From Amycolatopsis sp. CA-126428 (GTDB taxonomy: Bacteria; Actinomycetota; Actinomycetes; Mycobacteriales; Pseudonocardiaceae): DNA of 64,000 nt. Below the pieces are notes generated by a model. The model did no database searches. It saw only the letters and a list, made by a program, of their open reading frames with translations, and was not told the DNA's origin. This document shows, in pieces, positions 17,382-26,458 of this stretch. The DNA lies in assembly GCF_002904335.1 (NCBI RefSeq), contig NZ_PPHF01000046.1:1-64000 (forward strand), written 5' to 3'. Each line of letters starts with the position of its first letter. The stretch's first letter is position 1. The position numbers were made by a program, and so were the translations under genes.

Positions 17382-20300
17382 TCACCGGGCCAGCAGCGCG
17401 CTGATCCGCAGGAAGCCCCGGGCGGCCATCGTCACCCGCACTTCCGTGGTGACGACCGGATCGAATGCGAACGACGTCGGGTCGTTCGAGCCGGTCCCCC
17501 ACGTGATCCGCAGGTTCCGCACCGGCTCGAAGCCCCGGGCGGTGCGGCAGGCGACTTCGACGGCGACCGGCAGCGCCAGGTTCGCGTCCACGACGAAGTT
17601 CGCCGTGACGGCACCGATCCGCTGAGCCGACGGCCAGGCCAGGGACACCCAGTCCGCGGCCCGCGGCCGGCTCACCGCCTTCAGCGTCGACGTCGCCGGC
17701 TTGACGTAGTAGTTGGACCAGCCGGTGGCCGGGTTCCCGTCCAGCATCGCGGCCGGCAGCGTGTCCGGGGCGCCCGAGTAGCTCGCGTCCGCCGTCGAAG
17801 CGGCCGGGACCACGGGGGTTTCGACCGCACGCGCTCCCGGGCCGTTGCGCCGGCCGAGAGGCGAGCCGGGCAAGGTGAGCTTCCCGGGCGTCAGTCCCGG
17901 AGCGCTTGCGGTGACGGTGACCGGCCCGCGCCCGCCGGTCGCCGCGACGACGGCGACCGCCAGCCCCTTGAACGCCGGGATCGCCGGCTGCTGGTAGCTC
18001 TGGGCGAGTTCCTGCCGTCCGTTGTCGACGCCGGCGATCCGGCCGGGACCGGCGACGGTGAAGCGCAGCAGCGGCCCGTCGCCGGGCACGACGACCCCGT
18101 GGGCGTCCACGACCGACGCCGTCACGAACGTCATCGCCCCGGAAACCACCTCGCCACCGGGCGCGTCCACGCTCAGCTCGACCGCGCGCGGCGGCCCGGC
18201 CGTGACGAGCTCGTCGCGCGCCACCTCGCGGCCGCCGGCCCGGGCGATCGCGGTCAGCGTGCCGGGCTCGAAGGGCACGGTCCAGGTCAGGTGCAGCTTG
18301 CCGGTGCTGCCGTTCGGGCTGGTGTAGCTGCCGGAGGGATCGTTCTTGTCGTCGCCGGCCGGCTCGCTCGTCTCCAGGTACGCCCGGCCGTCCACTGTGG
18401 TCTTGCGGTCGAACTTCTTGATGCCAAGCGACTTCCCGTTCAGCACCAGCTCGACGGTGTCCACAGTGGAGTAGACCCAGACCGCGACGGGCTCGCCGGG
18501 GCGGTGGTTCGTCCAGTCCATCGGGGTCAGGTGCACCATCGGCGCGGTGGTCCACTGGCTCCGGAAGAGGTGGAAGGCGTCCTTGGGCAGGCCGGCGCTG
18601 TCGATCGCGCCGAAGAAGGACGTCTTGACGGGGAAGACGTCGTACGGCGTCGGCTCGCCGAGGTAGTCCTGCCCGGACCAGAGGAACTGGCCCTGGCAGA
18701 ACTTCCGGTCGCGATCCTTCTTCAGCGAATACTCGCCACTGAAGGTCCACGACGCCAGGTTGTTGTCGTAGGACGACGTCGCCCGCTTGCCCGGGGTGTG
18801 GTTCTCGCCGGTGTTGAGCAGGTCCGGGTCCTGGTAGACCCCGCGCGTGGAGGTCTCCGACGACGACTCGGACTCGAAGAAGAACTTGTCCGGGTACTGC
18901 TTGTGCAGCCCGTCGATGGACTGGGCGGTGTTGTAGTTGACGCCGAGGCCGTCGAGCTGCTTGAGGATGAGGTCCTGCGGCGAGCCCGGCGCGGGCACGC
19001 CGCGGTAGCGGTCGGACCCCATGACGATCGGCCGGGTGGTGTCGATCGAGCGGACCACGGCGATCAGGTCCGCCGCGATCTGCGGGCCGCCCGCCATCGA
19101 CGCGTCCGGCACCTCGTTGCCGATCGACCACAGCACGACCGCGGGCGAGTTCTTGGCCGCGTGCACCATTTCGGCGATGTCGCGCCCGCTCCACTCGTCG
19201 AAGTCGCGGTGGTAGTCGTAGTCGAGCTTGCCGGTCCGCCAGCAGTCGAACGCCTCGACCATCATCACGATCCCGAGCCGTTCGCAGACCGTCACCAGCT
19301 GCGGGTCCGGCGGGTTGTGCGCGGTCCGCAGCGCGTTGGCGCCCATCGCGAGCATCAGCCGCATCTGGTGCTCCAGCGCGGCCGGGTCGATCACCGCGCC
19401 CAGCGCGCCCTGGCTGGCGTGCAGGTTGACCCCGCGCAGCTTCATCGGCTTGCCGTTGAGCGAAAAGCCGTGGTCCGGGTGGAATTCGGTGTAGCGGAAG
19501 CCGAAGTCCGCGGTCGTCGTGTCGAGCACGCGCCCGGCGACGACGACGTCGGTGCGCAGCCGGTACAGCCGGGGTGCGCCGACCGACCACAGCTGGGGCC
19601 GTTCGACCCGCAACCCGGTCGTCGCCGTCGCGGTCCGGCCGCCGGGCACCGCCACGGTCGTCGAGCCGTTCGCCACCACGCGGCCCGCCGGATCGGTGAC
19701 GGTCGTGCGCACCTGCGCGGTGACCGCGGCGCCGGAGTCGTTGACCACGTCGGTGGCCACCCGCACGGTGCCCCGGCCGGCGGCGATGTCGGGGGTGGTG
19801 ACGAACGTGCCGTGCCGGGCGACGTGCACCGGCTCGGTCACCACCAGGCGGACGCGCCGGTAGATCCCGCTGCCGGAGTACCAGCGGCTGCTGGGCAGCG
19901 GGTTCGTCGCGCGCACGGCGAGGACGTTCGGCGTCCGCCCGTCGGTGTGCAGCCGGCCGGTGAGGTCGAAGGCGAACCCGGTGTAGGGGTACGGGTGGTG
20001 GCCGAGCAACTCGCCGTTCAGGTACACGTGGGGGTCCGAATAGACGCCGTCGAACTCCACCGAGACGCGCTTGCCGGCGAGCGACGGCGGCAGCGTGAAC
20101 GTCTTGCGGTACCAGCCCAGCCCGCCGCGGAAGAAGCCGGAACCGCTGCTGGTGCCGTTGCCGGTCGGCGGGAGCTCGATGCTCCAGTCGTGCGGGACGT
20201 CGACGACCTGCCACGCCGAGTCGTCGAAGCCGGGCTTCGGAGCGTCGGCGAAGCGGCCGCCGGGATCGGTGACGCCGTCCGGGTTGGCCAGCGCGAACCG

Positions 20301-20456
20301 CCAGCCGGTCGTGAAATCGCTTTCTCGGGTCCGGTCCGGCGGCGTGAGCGCGTCGGCGGCCCGGGCGACCGGCGCGACGGCCGACACGGCGACGGCGGCA
20401 CCGGCCCCACCCAGCACGACCCGCCTGCGGAGACCACTCGGTTCTACTTCCGGCAT
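17382..20456 (-). CDS. Secreted glycoside hydrolase family 2 enzyme (beta-galactosidase-like)
   Basis: Product of 1024 residues. The N-terminal Tat-type signal (GLRRRVVLGGAG, then a hydrophobic stretch ending in ARA) implies export of a folded enzyme. It then shows the GH2 order: sugar-binding jelly roll (DVPHDWSIELPP, GWYRKTF), Ig-like domain, and TIM barrel with NLHASQGALG, RTAHNPP and the acid/base Glu in WSIGNEVPD. A further Glu-rich strand (FFFESESSSETS) probably holds the nucleophile. Extra C-terminal Ig-like and discoidin-like domains suggest carbohydrate attachment. ATG 20456 has GGAAGGGA upstream. Probably removes terminal beta-galactosyl or similar residues from plant or microbial polysaccharides; exact sugar specificity uncertain. 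Confidence 0.88.
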   Translation of the reverse strand: MPEVEPSGLRRRVVLGGAGAAVAVSAVAPVARAADALTPPDRTRESDFTTGWRFALANPDGVTDPGGRFADAPKPGFDDSAWQVVDVPHDWSIELPPTGNGTSSGSGFFRGGLGWYRKTFTLPPSLAGKRVSVEFDGVYSDPHVYLNGELLGHHPYPYTGFAFDLTGRLHTDGRTPNVLAVRATNPLPSSRWYSGSGIYRRVRLVVTEPVHVARHGTFVTTPDIAAGRGTVRVATDVVNDSGAAVTAQVRTTVTDPAGRVVANGSTTVAVPGGRTATATTGLRVERPQLWSVGAPRLYRLRTDVVVAGRVLDTTTADFGFRYTEFHPDHGFSLNGKPMKLRGVNLHASQGALGAVIDPAALEHQMRLMLAMGANALRTAHNPPDPQLVTVCERLGIVMMVEAFDCWRTGKLDYDYHRDFDEWSGRDIAEMVHAAKNSPAVVLWSIGNEVPDASMAGGPQIAADLIAVVRSIDTTRPIVMGSDRYRGVPAPGSPQDLILKQLDGLGVNYNTAQSIDGLHKQYPDKFFFESESSSETSTRGVYQDPDLLNTGENHTPGKRATSSYDNNLASWTFSGEYSLKKDRDRKFCQGQFLWSGQDYLGEPTPYDVFPVKTSFFGAIDSAGLPKDAFHLFRSQWTTAPMVHLTPMDWTNHRPGEPVAVWVYSTVDTVELVLNGKSLGIKKFDRKTTVDGRAYLETSEPAGDDKNDPSGSYTSPNGSTGKLHLTWTVPFEPGTLTAIARAGGREVARDELVTAGPPRAVELSVDAPGGEVVSGAMTFVTASVVDAHGVVVPGDGPLLRFTVAGPGRIAGVDNGRQELAQSYQQPAIPAFKGLAVAVVAATGGRGPVTVTASAPGLTPGKLTLPGSPLGRRNGPGARAVETPVVPAASTADASYSGAPDTLPAAMLDGNPATGWSNYYVKPATSTLKAVSRPRAADWVSLAWPSAQRIGAVTANFVVDANLALPVAVEVACRTARGFEPVRNLRITWGTGSNDPTSFAFDPVVTTEVRVTMAARGFLRISALLAR

Positions 20457-20586
20457 CGGGCGAGTCCCTTCCAGCGCGGCGTCGTGCGGGCGGAAAGCAC
20501 TATGGCACAGAGGTTTCCGGCAATCAAAGGGTTCGATGATTTCGAACTCGGCGCCCGCTCGCCGGTCCGGCGCGTGACTTCTTGCC

Positions 20587-20605
20587 AAGCGACCGCTTAG
20601 TATGG
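20587..20605. promoter_or_regulatory. Candidate regulator site (AAGC-N4-GCTT), second copy
   Basis: AAGCGACCGCTTAGTATGG, 23 nt before the crotonase ATG, nearly identical to the site at 2265-2283 before the fabG-like gene. Suggests the two acyl-CoA loci share a regulator. Confidence 0.4.
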
Positions 20606-20628
20606 TGGTCGACCCCGAGGAGGCGGCG

Positions 20629-21408
20629 ATGTCCATTGTGGATGGCGTGCGGTACGAGGCGGACGGCGCGGTCGCGACGTGCACCTTCGACAAGCCGGAC
20701 CGCAGCAACGCGATGGACGTCCCGATGCAGGCCCGCTACGGCGCCGTGCTGCGGCAGGCCGACGCCGACCCGGCGGTCCGCGCGGTCGTCGTCACGGGGG
20801 CGGGCCGGGCCTTCTGCCCCGGCGCGGACCTGGAGTTGCTCGGCACGATCGCCACCCGGCCCCCGGTCGAGGACAACTTCCGGGACGTGCTGGCGGCGGC
20901 GTGGGCCGGCGTCCCGGTGGTCGCCGCGGTCAACGGCGGCTGCGCCGGTCTGGGGTTCGTCATCGCCTGCTCGGCGGACGTCCGGTTCGCGGCCGCCGGC
21001 GCGAAGTTCACCACCGCGTTCGCCCGCCGCGGCCTGATCGCCGAGTACGGCATCGCGAAGCTGCTCCCGGAGCTCGTCGGCCAGGGCCGCGCCCGCGACC
21101 TGCTGCTGTCCGGGCGGACGTTCACCGCGGAACAGGCGCTGGAGTACGGCCTGGTCCAGGAGGTGGTCCCGCCCGGCGAGCTGGTGGCGCGCGCACACGC
21201 GTACGCGTCCGAGCTGGCGACGTACAGCGCACCGCGATCGATGGCGGTGATGAAGGCGCAGTTCGCGCGGGAGGCGCTGCTGCCGCTGGCCGAGGCGGCC
21301 CGCTCGGCCACCGAGCTGATGATCGAGTCGTTCGGCCGTCCCGAGCTGGCGGAGGGGCTGGCCGGCTGGAACGAGCGCCGTCCGCCGCGGTTCCCGCCGC
21401 ACCGATGA
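20629..21408 (+). CDS. Enoyl-CoA hydratase/isomerase (crotonase)
   Basis: Product of 259 residues, normal for the family. GAGGAGG precedes the ATG at 20629. Crotonase features are the first oxyanion strand VVVTGAGRAFCPGADLELLG, the second loop VNGGCAGLGFVIACSADVRF, and a Glu in RRGLIAEYGIAKLLPELVG that can act as catalytic base. The C-terminal helical part (SMAVMKAQF) is intact. It hydrates 2-enoyl-CoA in beta-oxidation or a related pathway. Its promoter shares a motif with the fabG-like gene. The next gene follows after 30 nt, possibly in the same transcript. Confidence 0.9.
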   Translation: MSIVDGVRYEADGAVATCTFDKPDRSNAMDVPMQARYGAVLRQADADPAVRAVVVTGAGRAFCPGADLELLGTIATRPPVEDNFRDVLAAAWAGVPVVAAVNGGCAGLGFVIACSADVRFAAAGAKFTTAFARRGLIAEYGIAKLLPELVGQGRARDLLLSGRTFTAEQALEYGLVQEVVPPGELVARAHAYASELATYSAPRSMAVMKAQFAREALLPLAEAARSATELMIESFGRPELAEGLAGWNERRPPRFPPHR

Positions 21409-21438
21409 GTTTTCGGCGTCCCGGTCGTCAGTACCGGC

Positions 21439-21954
21439 ATGGCCAAGTTGCTCTACGCGTTCAGCTGCTCGATCGACGGTTTCCTCGCCGGCCCGGGCGG
21501 CGACATGTCCTGGTTGACCCCCCACCTGCACCCCGACCCGGAGGTCGACGCCCTGATCCCCCGCATCGGAGCCCTGCTGGTGGGCCGCCGCACCTACGAC
21601 GGCGACGACCCCCACCGCGGCGGCCCGGGCGAAGGCCAGGCGTTCGGCGGCGGCTGGGAGGGGCCGCAGTTCGTCCTGACCCACCGGGCCGCCGCCCCGG
21701 CGCCCGGAGTGACGTTCGCCGCCGACCTGGCCTCGGCGGTTTCCGCGGCCAAGGCGGCGGCCGGCGAGAAGTACGTCAACGTCCTCGGCGCCGAGGTGGC
21801 CCGGCAGTGTCTCGAGGCCGGGGTGCTCGACGAGGTCCTCGCACTGCCCGTCCCGGTGTTCCTCGGCGACGGGGTCCGGATGTTCGACCGCCCCGGCGGT
21901 GGCCCGATCGAGCTGGAACGCCTGCGCCCGAACTGGTACCGGGTGATCCGCTAG
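21439..21954 (+). CDS. Dihydrofolate-reductase-like protein (RibD C-terminal fold)
   Basis: Product of 171 residues. The N-terminus FSCSIDGFLAGPGGDMSWL and central ALLVGRRTYDG are typical of the RibD C-terminal/DHFR-like superfamily of NADPH-binding proteins found throughout actinobacteria. The C-terminal EVLALPVPVFLGDGVRMF completes the fold. The specific substrate is not known for this subgroup; a role in folate or flavin metabolism is not implied. It lies 30 nt after the crotonase gene and converges on the SDR gene. Confidence 0.82.
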   Translation: MAKLLYAFSCSIDGFLAGPGGDMSWLTPHLHPDPEVDALIPRIGALLVGRRTYDGDDPHRGGPGEGQAFGGGWEGPQFVLTHRAAAPAPGVTFAADLASAVSAAKAAAGEKYVNVLGAEVARQCLEAGVLDEVLALPVPVFLGDGVRMFDRPGGGPIELERLRPNWYRVIR

Positions 21955-21970
21955 CGGGAGGCACTCGGGC

Positions 21971-22741
21971 TCACAGCTCCCCGACGGCCTCCTCGACCTT
22001 GCGCTGCAGCTTGTTCATCCCGCCGAGCCACCGGTCGGTGTCGGTGGCCCGCGCCGCGTAATACCCCGCGACCTCGGGGTGCGGCAGCACCAGGAACCGC
22101 TTCTCCGCCATCGCCGCGAACAGCGCGTCGGCGACCTGCTCCGGCTCGATCGCCGAGGCGCCCATCAGCAGCCGGCCCGCCGTGCCGGTGCTTTCCAGCA
22201 TCGCCGTGCGCACGCCCTGCGGGCAGATCGCCTGCACCGTGATGCCGCGGTGGCGGTAGGTCGCCGACAGCCATTCGGCGAACGCCAGCGCGCCGTGCTT
22301 GGTCACCGAGTACGGCGCCGAGCCGAGGCTGGTCAGCAGGCCGGCCGCCGACACCGTCGCGACGAAGTGGCCGCGGCCGCGCTCGAGCCACGCCGGCAGC
22401 AGCAGGTTCGCCGCGCGGACGTGCGACATGACGTTGACGTCCCACGTGCGCGCCCACACCTCCTCGCCGCTCTCCGCGCCGCCGAAGGGGGCGATGCCCG
22501 CGTTCGCGCAGAACACGTCGATCTCGCCGAGCGCCGAGCGGGCGCTGTCGATCAGCTTCGTGACGCCGTCCAGGCTCGCCACGTCCCCGGCGAACGCCGT
22601 CCCGCCGACTTCGGCCGCCACCTCGGCGGCTTTGTCGCCGTCGAGGTCGGCCACCACGACCTGGGCGCCGTCGGCGGCGAAGCGGCGGGCCAGTGCCGCG
22701 CCGATCCCGCCGCCGCCCCCGGTGACGACGACGCCGGTCAC
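21971..22741 (-). CDS. SDR-family oxidoreductase
   Basis: Product of 256 residues. The GTG start at 22741 overlaps the stop of the preceding SDR gene as GTGA. Motifs: VTGGGGGIGAALARR (cofactor loop), ANAG, Ser in TVSAAGLLTSLG, and Tyr-Lys in PYSVTKHG. The acidic residue after the second strand (VVVADLDGD) favours NAD. The C-terminal tail is longer than usual and basic. Part of a two-gene minus-strand operon of paired SDRs behind an operator-like sequence, probably reducing or oxidising hydroxyacyl or alcohol intermediates. Confidence 0.88.
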   Translation of the reverse strand: MTGVVVTGGGGGIGAALARRFAADGAQVVVADLDGDKAAEVAAEVGGTAFAGDVASLDGVTKLIDSARSALGEIDVFCANAGIAPFGGAESGEEVWARTWDVNVMSHVRAANLLLPAWLERGRGHFVATVSAAGLLTSLGSAPYSVTKHGALAFAEWLSATYRHRGITVQAICPQGVRTAMLESTGTAGRLLMGASAIEPEQVADALFAAMAEKRFLVLPHPEVAGYYAARATDTDRWLGGMNKLQRKVEEAVGEL

Positions 22742-23490
22742 AGGCCACCGCCGAGGGTCACGCCACCGTCGAGGACCACCGTCTGGCCGGTGATCCAGCC
22801 CGCGTCGTCGGACAGCAGGAACGCCACCGCGCCCGCGATGTCGGACGGCACGCCGAGGCGCTTCATCGGGTACGCGGCGGCGACCTCCTCCTCGCGGCCC
22901 TCGTACAGCGCGGTCGCGAACTTCGTCTTGACCACGGCCGGCGCGACGGCGTTGACGCGGATCTTCGGCCCCAGCTCGGCGCCGAGCTCGACGGTCAGCC
23001 GGATCAGGGCCGCCTTGCTGACGCCGTACATGCCGATGCCCGGCGAAGCGCCGAGGCCGGCGACGGAGGCGACGTTGACGACGGCACCGCCGTGCTCCCC
23101 CATCCACGCGTCGCGGGCCCGCTTGGTCCAGCCCAGCGGCGCGAGCACGTTGACGCCGAGGATCTTCGCCGCGGCGGCCGGGTCGATGTCGAGCGTGGGC
23201 CCGTAGACGGGGTTGATGCCGGTGTTGTTGACCAGGTAGTCCAGCCGGCCGAAGGTCTCGATCGTCTTGGCGACCGTCTCGTCCTGGTGGTCGGTGTCGT
23301 CGGCCTTGCCCGCCACGAACATGGCGACGTCGGGACCGCCGAGGGAGCTGACGGCCTCTTCGAGCGCCTCCGGCTTGCGGGCGGTGAGGCAGACCCGGGC
23401 ACCGCGCTCGACGAGCGTCTTCGCGATCCCGAGGCCGATGCCCCGGCTGGCCCCGGTGACGATCGCGACGCGGTCCTTGAACGAGTTCAC
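22738..23490 (-). CDS. SDR-family oxidoreductase (FabG-like)
   Basis: Product of 250 residues from GTG 23490; the open frame continues 14 codons upstream, but AAGGAGA precedes this GTG. Motifs: VTGASRGIGLGIA, NNTG in place of the common NNAG, catalytic Ser in NVASVAGL, MYGVSKAAL (Tyr-Lys), and the end VVLDGGVTLGGG as in FabG-type reductases. It is the first gene of a coupled pair with another SDR. A TetR-operator-like sequence lies 35 nt upstream, so it may belong to the same regulon as the acyl-CoA dehydrogenase operon. Confidence 0.88.
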   Translation of the reverse strand: MNSFKDRVAIVTGASRGIGLGIAKTLVERGARVCLTARKPEALEEAVSSLGGPDVAMFVAGKADDTDHQDETVAKTIETFGRLDYLVNNTGINPVYGPTLDIDPAAAAKILGVNVLAPLGWTKRARDAWMGEHGGAVVNVASVAGLGASPGIGMYGVSKAALIRLTVELGAELGPKIRVNAVAPAVVKTKFATALYEGREEEVAAAYPMKRLGVPSDIAGAVAFLLSDDAGWITGQTVVLDGGVTLGGGL

Positions 23491-23524
23491 GGCAGGCGGT
23501 CTCCTTCGGCTGTGGTGCCCGGCA

Positions 23525-23544
23525 CATACCAAGCAGTCGGTCAG
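23525..23544. promoter_or_regulatory. Weak copy of the TetR-type operator
   Basis: CATACCAAGCAGTCGGTCAG, 35 nt upstream of the SDR pair. It matches the 3587-3606 palindrome at 15 of 20 positions, including CATACC and AGTCGGT, but is less symmetric. Confidence 0.45.
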
Positions 23545-23602
23545 TGGCCATTATGCGCGATCCGGCCGAGGTCTCAAGGCGGACGCCCGTCACACCCGCG
23601 GG

Positions 23603-24565
23603 TCACCGGACGCGGAGCACCAGCTTGCCGGTCGTCGACCCCGACTCGATGCGGCGGTGCGCGGTGGCCGCGTCGGCCAGGGGCAGGGATTCGACGTCGA
23701 CGCGCAGGGTCCCGTCCGCCACGGCCGCGACCGCGCGGCGCAACGCCTGGCCCACCGTTTCCGGTGCCACGGCGGAAACCGCGGCGAGGTTGAACCCCGA
23801 CACGGTCTTGGTGGTGAACCACAGCTCGTTGGCCGAGATGCCGACGTCCCCGGCGCCCGAGGCGTTGCCCATGACCACCAGGCGCCCCATCGGCGCGAGC
23901 CGGTCCAGGCTCGCGCGGCGCGCCGGGCCGCCGACCATGTCCACCACGACGTCGAACTCGCCGGTGCCGCCCACCTCGTCGCGCAGGACGACTTCGTCGT
24001 AGCCGAACGCCTTCGCGGCGGCGATCTTCGCTTCGCTCCCGACCGTGCCGACCACCCGGCCGGCGCCGAGCAGGCGGGCGACCTGGCCGAGCTGGCTGCC
24101 GACCCCGCCGGCGGCGGCGTGCACCAGGACGCGTTCGCCGCGCTCCAGCCGGGCCACGCGCTCGAGGACGAGGAAGGCGGTGGTGCTGTTGGACGGCACG
24201 GCCGCCGCCACCGCCGGCCCGATTCCGGGGAGCGGGGCGACCAGGGCGGCGGAGGTGGTGACCACCTCGGCGTAGCCCCCGCTCGAAACGATCGTCAACG
24301 CGGCGACCGGCTCCCCCACCGACAGGCCCTCGACGCCTTCGCCCAGCGCGCGGATCCGCCCGGAGACCTCGATGCCGGGGACGAAGGGCAGCGGGACGTC
24401 CACGACCCCCTGCCGGTAGAGGACCTCGGCGAAGTTGGCGCCGGCGTAGGCGACGTCGATCGAGACCTCGCCCGGCCCGGGCTCCGGCACCGCCACGGTG
24501 CCGAGCCGCAGGACCTCGGCCGGGCCGAACTCGGGGATGGTGACCGCCTTCATGCTGTTCGTCAT
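23603..24565 (-). CDS. Quinone-oxidoreductase-like MDR (zinc-independent)
   Basis: Product of 320 residues of the medium-chain dehydrogenase/reductase superfamily. An N-terminal GroES-like domain (PGIEVSGRIRALGEGV) and a Rossmann domain with HAAAGGVGSQLGQVARLLGA are present. Structural and catalytic zinc Cys residues are absent, as in NADPH:quinone oxidoreductases. An ATG 12 nt downstream of the chosen start (MKAV) is an equally plausible start. It stands alone between the SDR operon and the membrane hydrolase gene. Likely an NADPH-dependent enone or quinone reductase; substrate unknown. Confidence 0.88.
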   Translation of the reverse strand: MTNSMKAVTIPEFGPAEVLRLGTVAVPEPGPGEVSIDVAYAGANFAEVLYRQGVVDVPLPFVPGIEVSGRIRALGEGVEGLSVGEPVAALTIVSSGGYAEVVTTSAALVAPLPGIGPAVAAAVPSNSTTAFLVLERVARLERGERVLVHAAAGGVGSQLGQVARLLGAGRVVGTVGSEAKIAAAKAFGYDEVVLRDEVGGTGEFDVVVDMVGGPARRASLDRLAPMGRLVVMGNASGAGDVGISANELWFTTKTVSGFNLAAVSAVAPETVGQALRRAVAAVADGTLRVDVESLPLADAATAHRRIESGSTTGKLVLRVR

Positions 24566-24646
24566 GGCCCCGATCCTGCGGCGGCCGCGAGCACCGGACC
24601 AGGTCCGGCCGGACCTGGGTTCGCCAGGACCAGGCAGCGCCGCGGC

Positions 24647-25531
24647 TCAGCGCGGCACCAGCGACGTCACCGCCGCGACCAGCTCCGGGCCGTCGAGCAG
24701 CACCGGGTCGTTGTGGTCGGCGCCGGGGATCTCCACCAGCCGGGCCGACGCCGCGGCCGCCACCTCGCGGCTCTGGGCCGGCGGGACGATCGAGTCCCGG
24801 CCGCCCATGACCACCACCACCGGGACGCGGAGGCGGGCGACCTGCTCCTTGACCGGGAAGCGGTCGCGCAGCAGCAGGCGCACCGGCAGGTACGGGTAGA
24901 GCTCCGCGCCGACCGCGGCCAGGTCGACGAACGGCGACCGCAGCAGCAGGCCCGCCGGCGGGTGTTCGAGGGCCAGCTCCGTGACGACGGCGGAGCCGAG
25001 GCTTTCGCCGAAGTAGACGAGGCGCCCGGGCGGCACGCGCCGGTCCTCGGTCAGGAAGCGGCGGGCCGCGCGGACGTCGAGGGCCAGGCCGTCCTCGGTG
25101 GGCTCGCCCGGATTGCCGCCGTACCCGCGGTAGTCGAACACCAGCACGGCCAGCCCCGCCTGCGCCAGCTTCGCGGCCAGCGGGGCCCGGCCGGCCCGGT
25201 TGCCACCGTTGCCGCCCGCCACGAGCACCGTCGCCGCCGGGTCACGGCCGGCCGGGCGCAGGTACCAGGCGCCCAGCTCCAGCCCGTCGGCGGTGCGGAG
25301 GCGGACGTCCTCCACGATCGTTCCGGAGGTTCCGGGCAGCACGCTCGCGGCCGCGGGCACCGGCCGGCGGTCCGGCAGGTAGATCAGCCGCCGCTGGACC
25401 ACCCAGACGGCCGCCAGCAGCAGCACCGCGACCACGATGGCCACCAGCACCACGCGCACGAGCACGGTTCTGGTCAGCGTGACCTCCAGCTCGACGGGAA
25501 CCTCGACGGGAAACAATGACGGCGTGGCCAC
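24647..25531 (-). CDS. Membrane-anchored alpha/beta hydrolase
   Basis: Product of 294 residues from GTG 25531; an ATG at 25558 is possible but would overlap the divergent gene start. One N-terminal transmembrane anchor (VVLVAIVVAVLLLAAVWVV) is followed by an alpha/beta hydrolase of the BAAT/DUF1749-like type. The nucleophile elbow is YFGESLGSAV (Ser), with Asp in VVMGGRDSIVPPAQ and His in PGADHNDP. Active-site residues are therefore complete. It probably faces outside or the membrane surface and may act on esters or acyl thioesters. It is divergent from the GDSL hydrolase gene, with 14 nt between starts. Confidence 0.83.
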   Translation of the reverse strand: MATPSLFPVEVPVELEVTLTRTVLVRVVLVAIVVAVLLLAAVWVVQRRLIYLPDRRPVPAAASVLPGTSGTIVEDVRLRTADGLELGAWYLRPAGRDPAATVLVAGGNGGNRAGRAPLAAKLAQAGLAVLVFDYRGYGGNPGEPTEDGLALDVRAARRFLTEDRRVPPGRLVYFGESLGSAVVTELALEHPPAGLLLRSPFVDLAAVGAELYPYLPVRLLLRDRFPVKEQVARLRVPVVVVMGGRDSIVPPAQSREVAAAASARLVEIPGADHNDPVLLDGPELVAAVTSLVPR

Positions 25532-25545
25532 GTTGTACCCCCGTG

Positions 25546-26154
25546 ATGACCGCACCACTCGGATTCTGCGTCCTCGGCGACTCGCTGGCGGCGGGCGTCG
25601 GCAGCACTCGCGAGGACGACACCCTCGGCCGGCGGCTCACCCGCCGCCTCCGCGAGGCGGGCCACACCGTGCGCCTGCGGAACTTCGGCGTGCCCGGAGC
25701 CCGCTCGGCCGACCTCGACCGCCAGGTCGCCCTCGCCCTGCGCGAGGGCGTGGACCTGGCGCTGATCGTGATCGGCGCGAACGACCTCGCCGGGTTCGTC
25801 TCCCCCGCCGTCGGCGCGCGCCAGCTGCACGACGCCGTGGCGCGGCTGGTCCGCGCCGGCGCCCGCGTCATCGTGGTGCCGGCGCCCGACCTGGGGATCG
25901 TGGCGCGGGTACCCGGCCCCTACCGGCAGCTGGTCTCGGCGGCCAGCGGTCACTACGCCCAAGCCCAGGCCGAAGCGGCCATCCGGGCCGGGGGTGCCGT
26001 GGCCACCGCCGGCCCCGAACTCGCCACTCGCTTCGCCGCCGACCCGGCCCTTTTCTCCGCTGACCGGTTCCACCCGTCTTCGGCCGGCTACGGCGTGATC
26101 GCCGAAGGCCTGGCGCCGCACGTCCTGGCCGCGGCCGCGCAGCTGGCCGCCTGA
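25546..26154 (+). CDS. SGNH/GDSL hydrolase
   Basis: Product of 202 residues; ATG 25546 gives the family N-terminus CVLGDSLAAGVG, where Ser is the nucleophile. Other blocks: NFGVPGARSADL (Gly), IGANDL (Asn) and DRFHPSSAGY (Asp-His). All four SGNH residues are present. No signal peptide is seen, so it is probably cytoplasmic. Such enzymes are lipases, esterases or acyl thioesterases; substrate cannot be told. Divergently transcribed from another hydrolase. Confidence 0.9.
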   Translation: MTAPLGFCVLGDSLAAGVGSTREDDTLGRRLTRRLREAGHTVRLRNFGVPGARSADLDRQVALALREGVDLALIVIGANDLAGFVSPAVGARQLHDAVARLVRAGARVIVVPAPDLGIVARVPGPYRQLVSAASGHYAQAQAEAAIRAGGAVATAGPELATRFAADPALFSADRFHPSSAGYGVIAEGLAPHVLAAAAQLAA

Positions 26155-26405
26155 GCCGGTTTTGCCCGGCTTTGACCGGCGCCCGGCAAGATCGGCTTCG
26201 TCAGGTGGCCGGTCGAGGGGCGGGGGCCCGGAGCTCACCGGTCCGGGGGGACTTGCCGGTGGCGGGTGCCGGTCGCCTGACGGCCAGGGGGTACTGGGGG
26301 AGCTCTTCCCGCGTCGTTCTCGACGCGCACTGCAGGCTGGGGGCCTGCAGCGCCCGCCCCTTCCGCTTCAGGGAGAGAGGGCCCAGTGACCTCTGCCGCG
26401 GCCGG

Positions 26406-26449
26406 TCGTGAGTGGTAAGGCGGGTTAGAACCCGCCTTACCACTCACGA
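26406..26449. repeat. Long perfect palindrome (family A), copy 1
   Basis: Arms of 21 bp (26406-26426 and 26429-26449) are exact complements with a 2-nt AG loop. It lies between convergent genes and could terminate both. The core, GAGTGGTAA..CGGGTT and its complement, recurs at 60051-60104. The rest of the gap (26155-26405) shows no gene with good coding bias. Confidence 0.9.
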
Positions 26450-26458
26450 GGGGACTCG

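Noticed and set aside
16486..20214. 1242-codon minus-strand frame overlapping the GH2 and secreted-protein genes
   Set aside because: Different frame from the GH2 enzyme, crosses a terminator and a gene on the other strand, Arg/Gly-rich composition.
26201..26447. Short frames around the palindrome (both strands) starting with peptides such as MSGKAGSNPPYHS
   Set aside because: They are translations of the palindrome itself; the same peptide appears at 60097 from the second copy. A repeat, not a gene.
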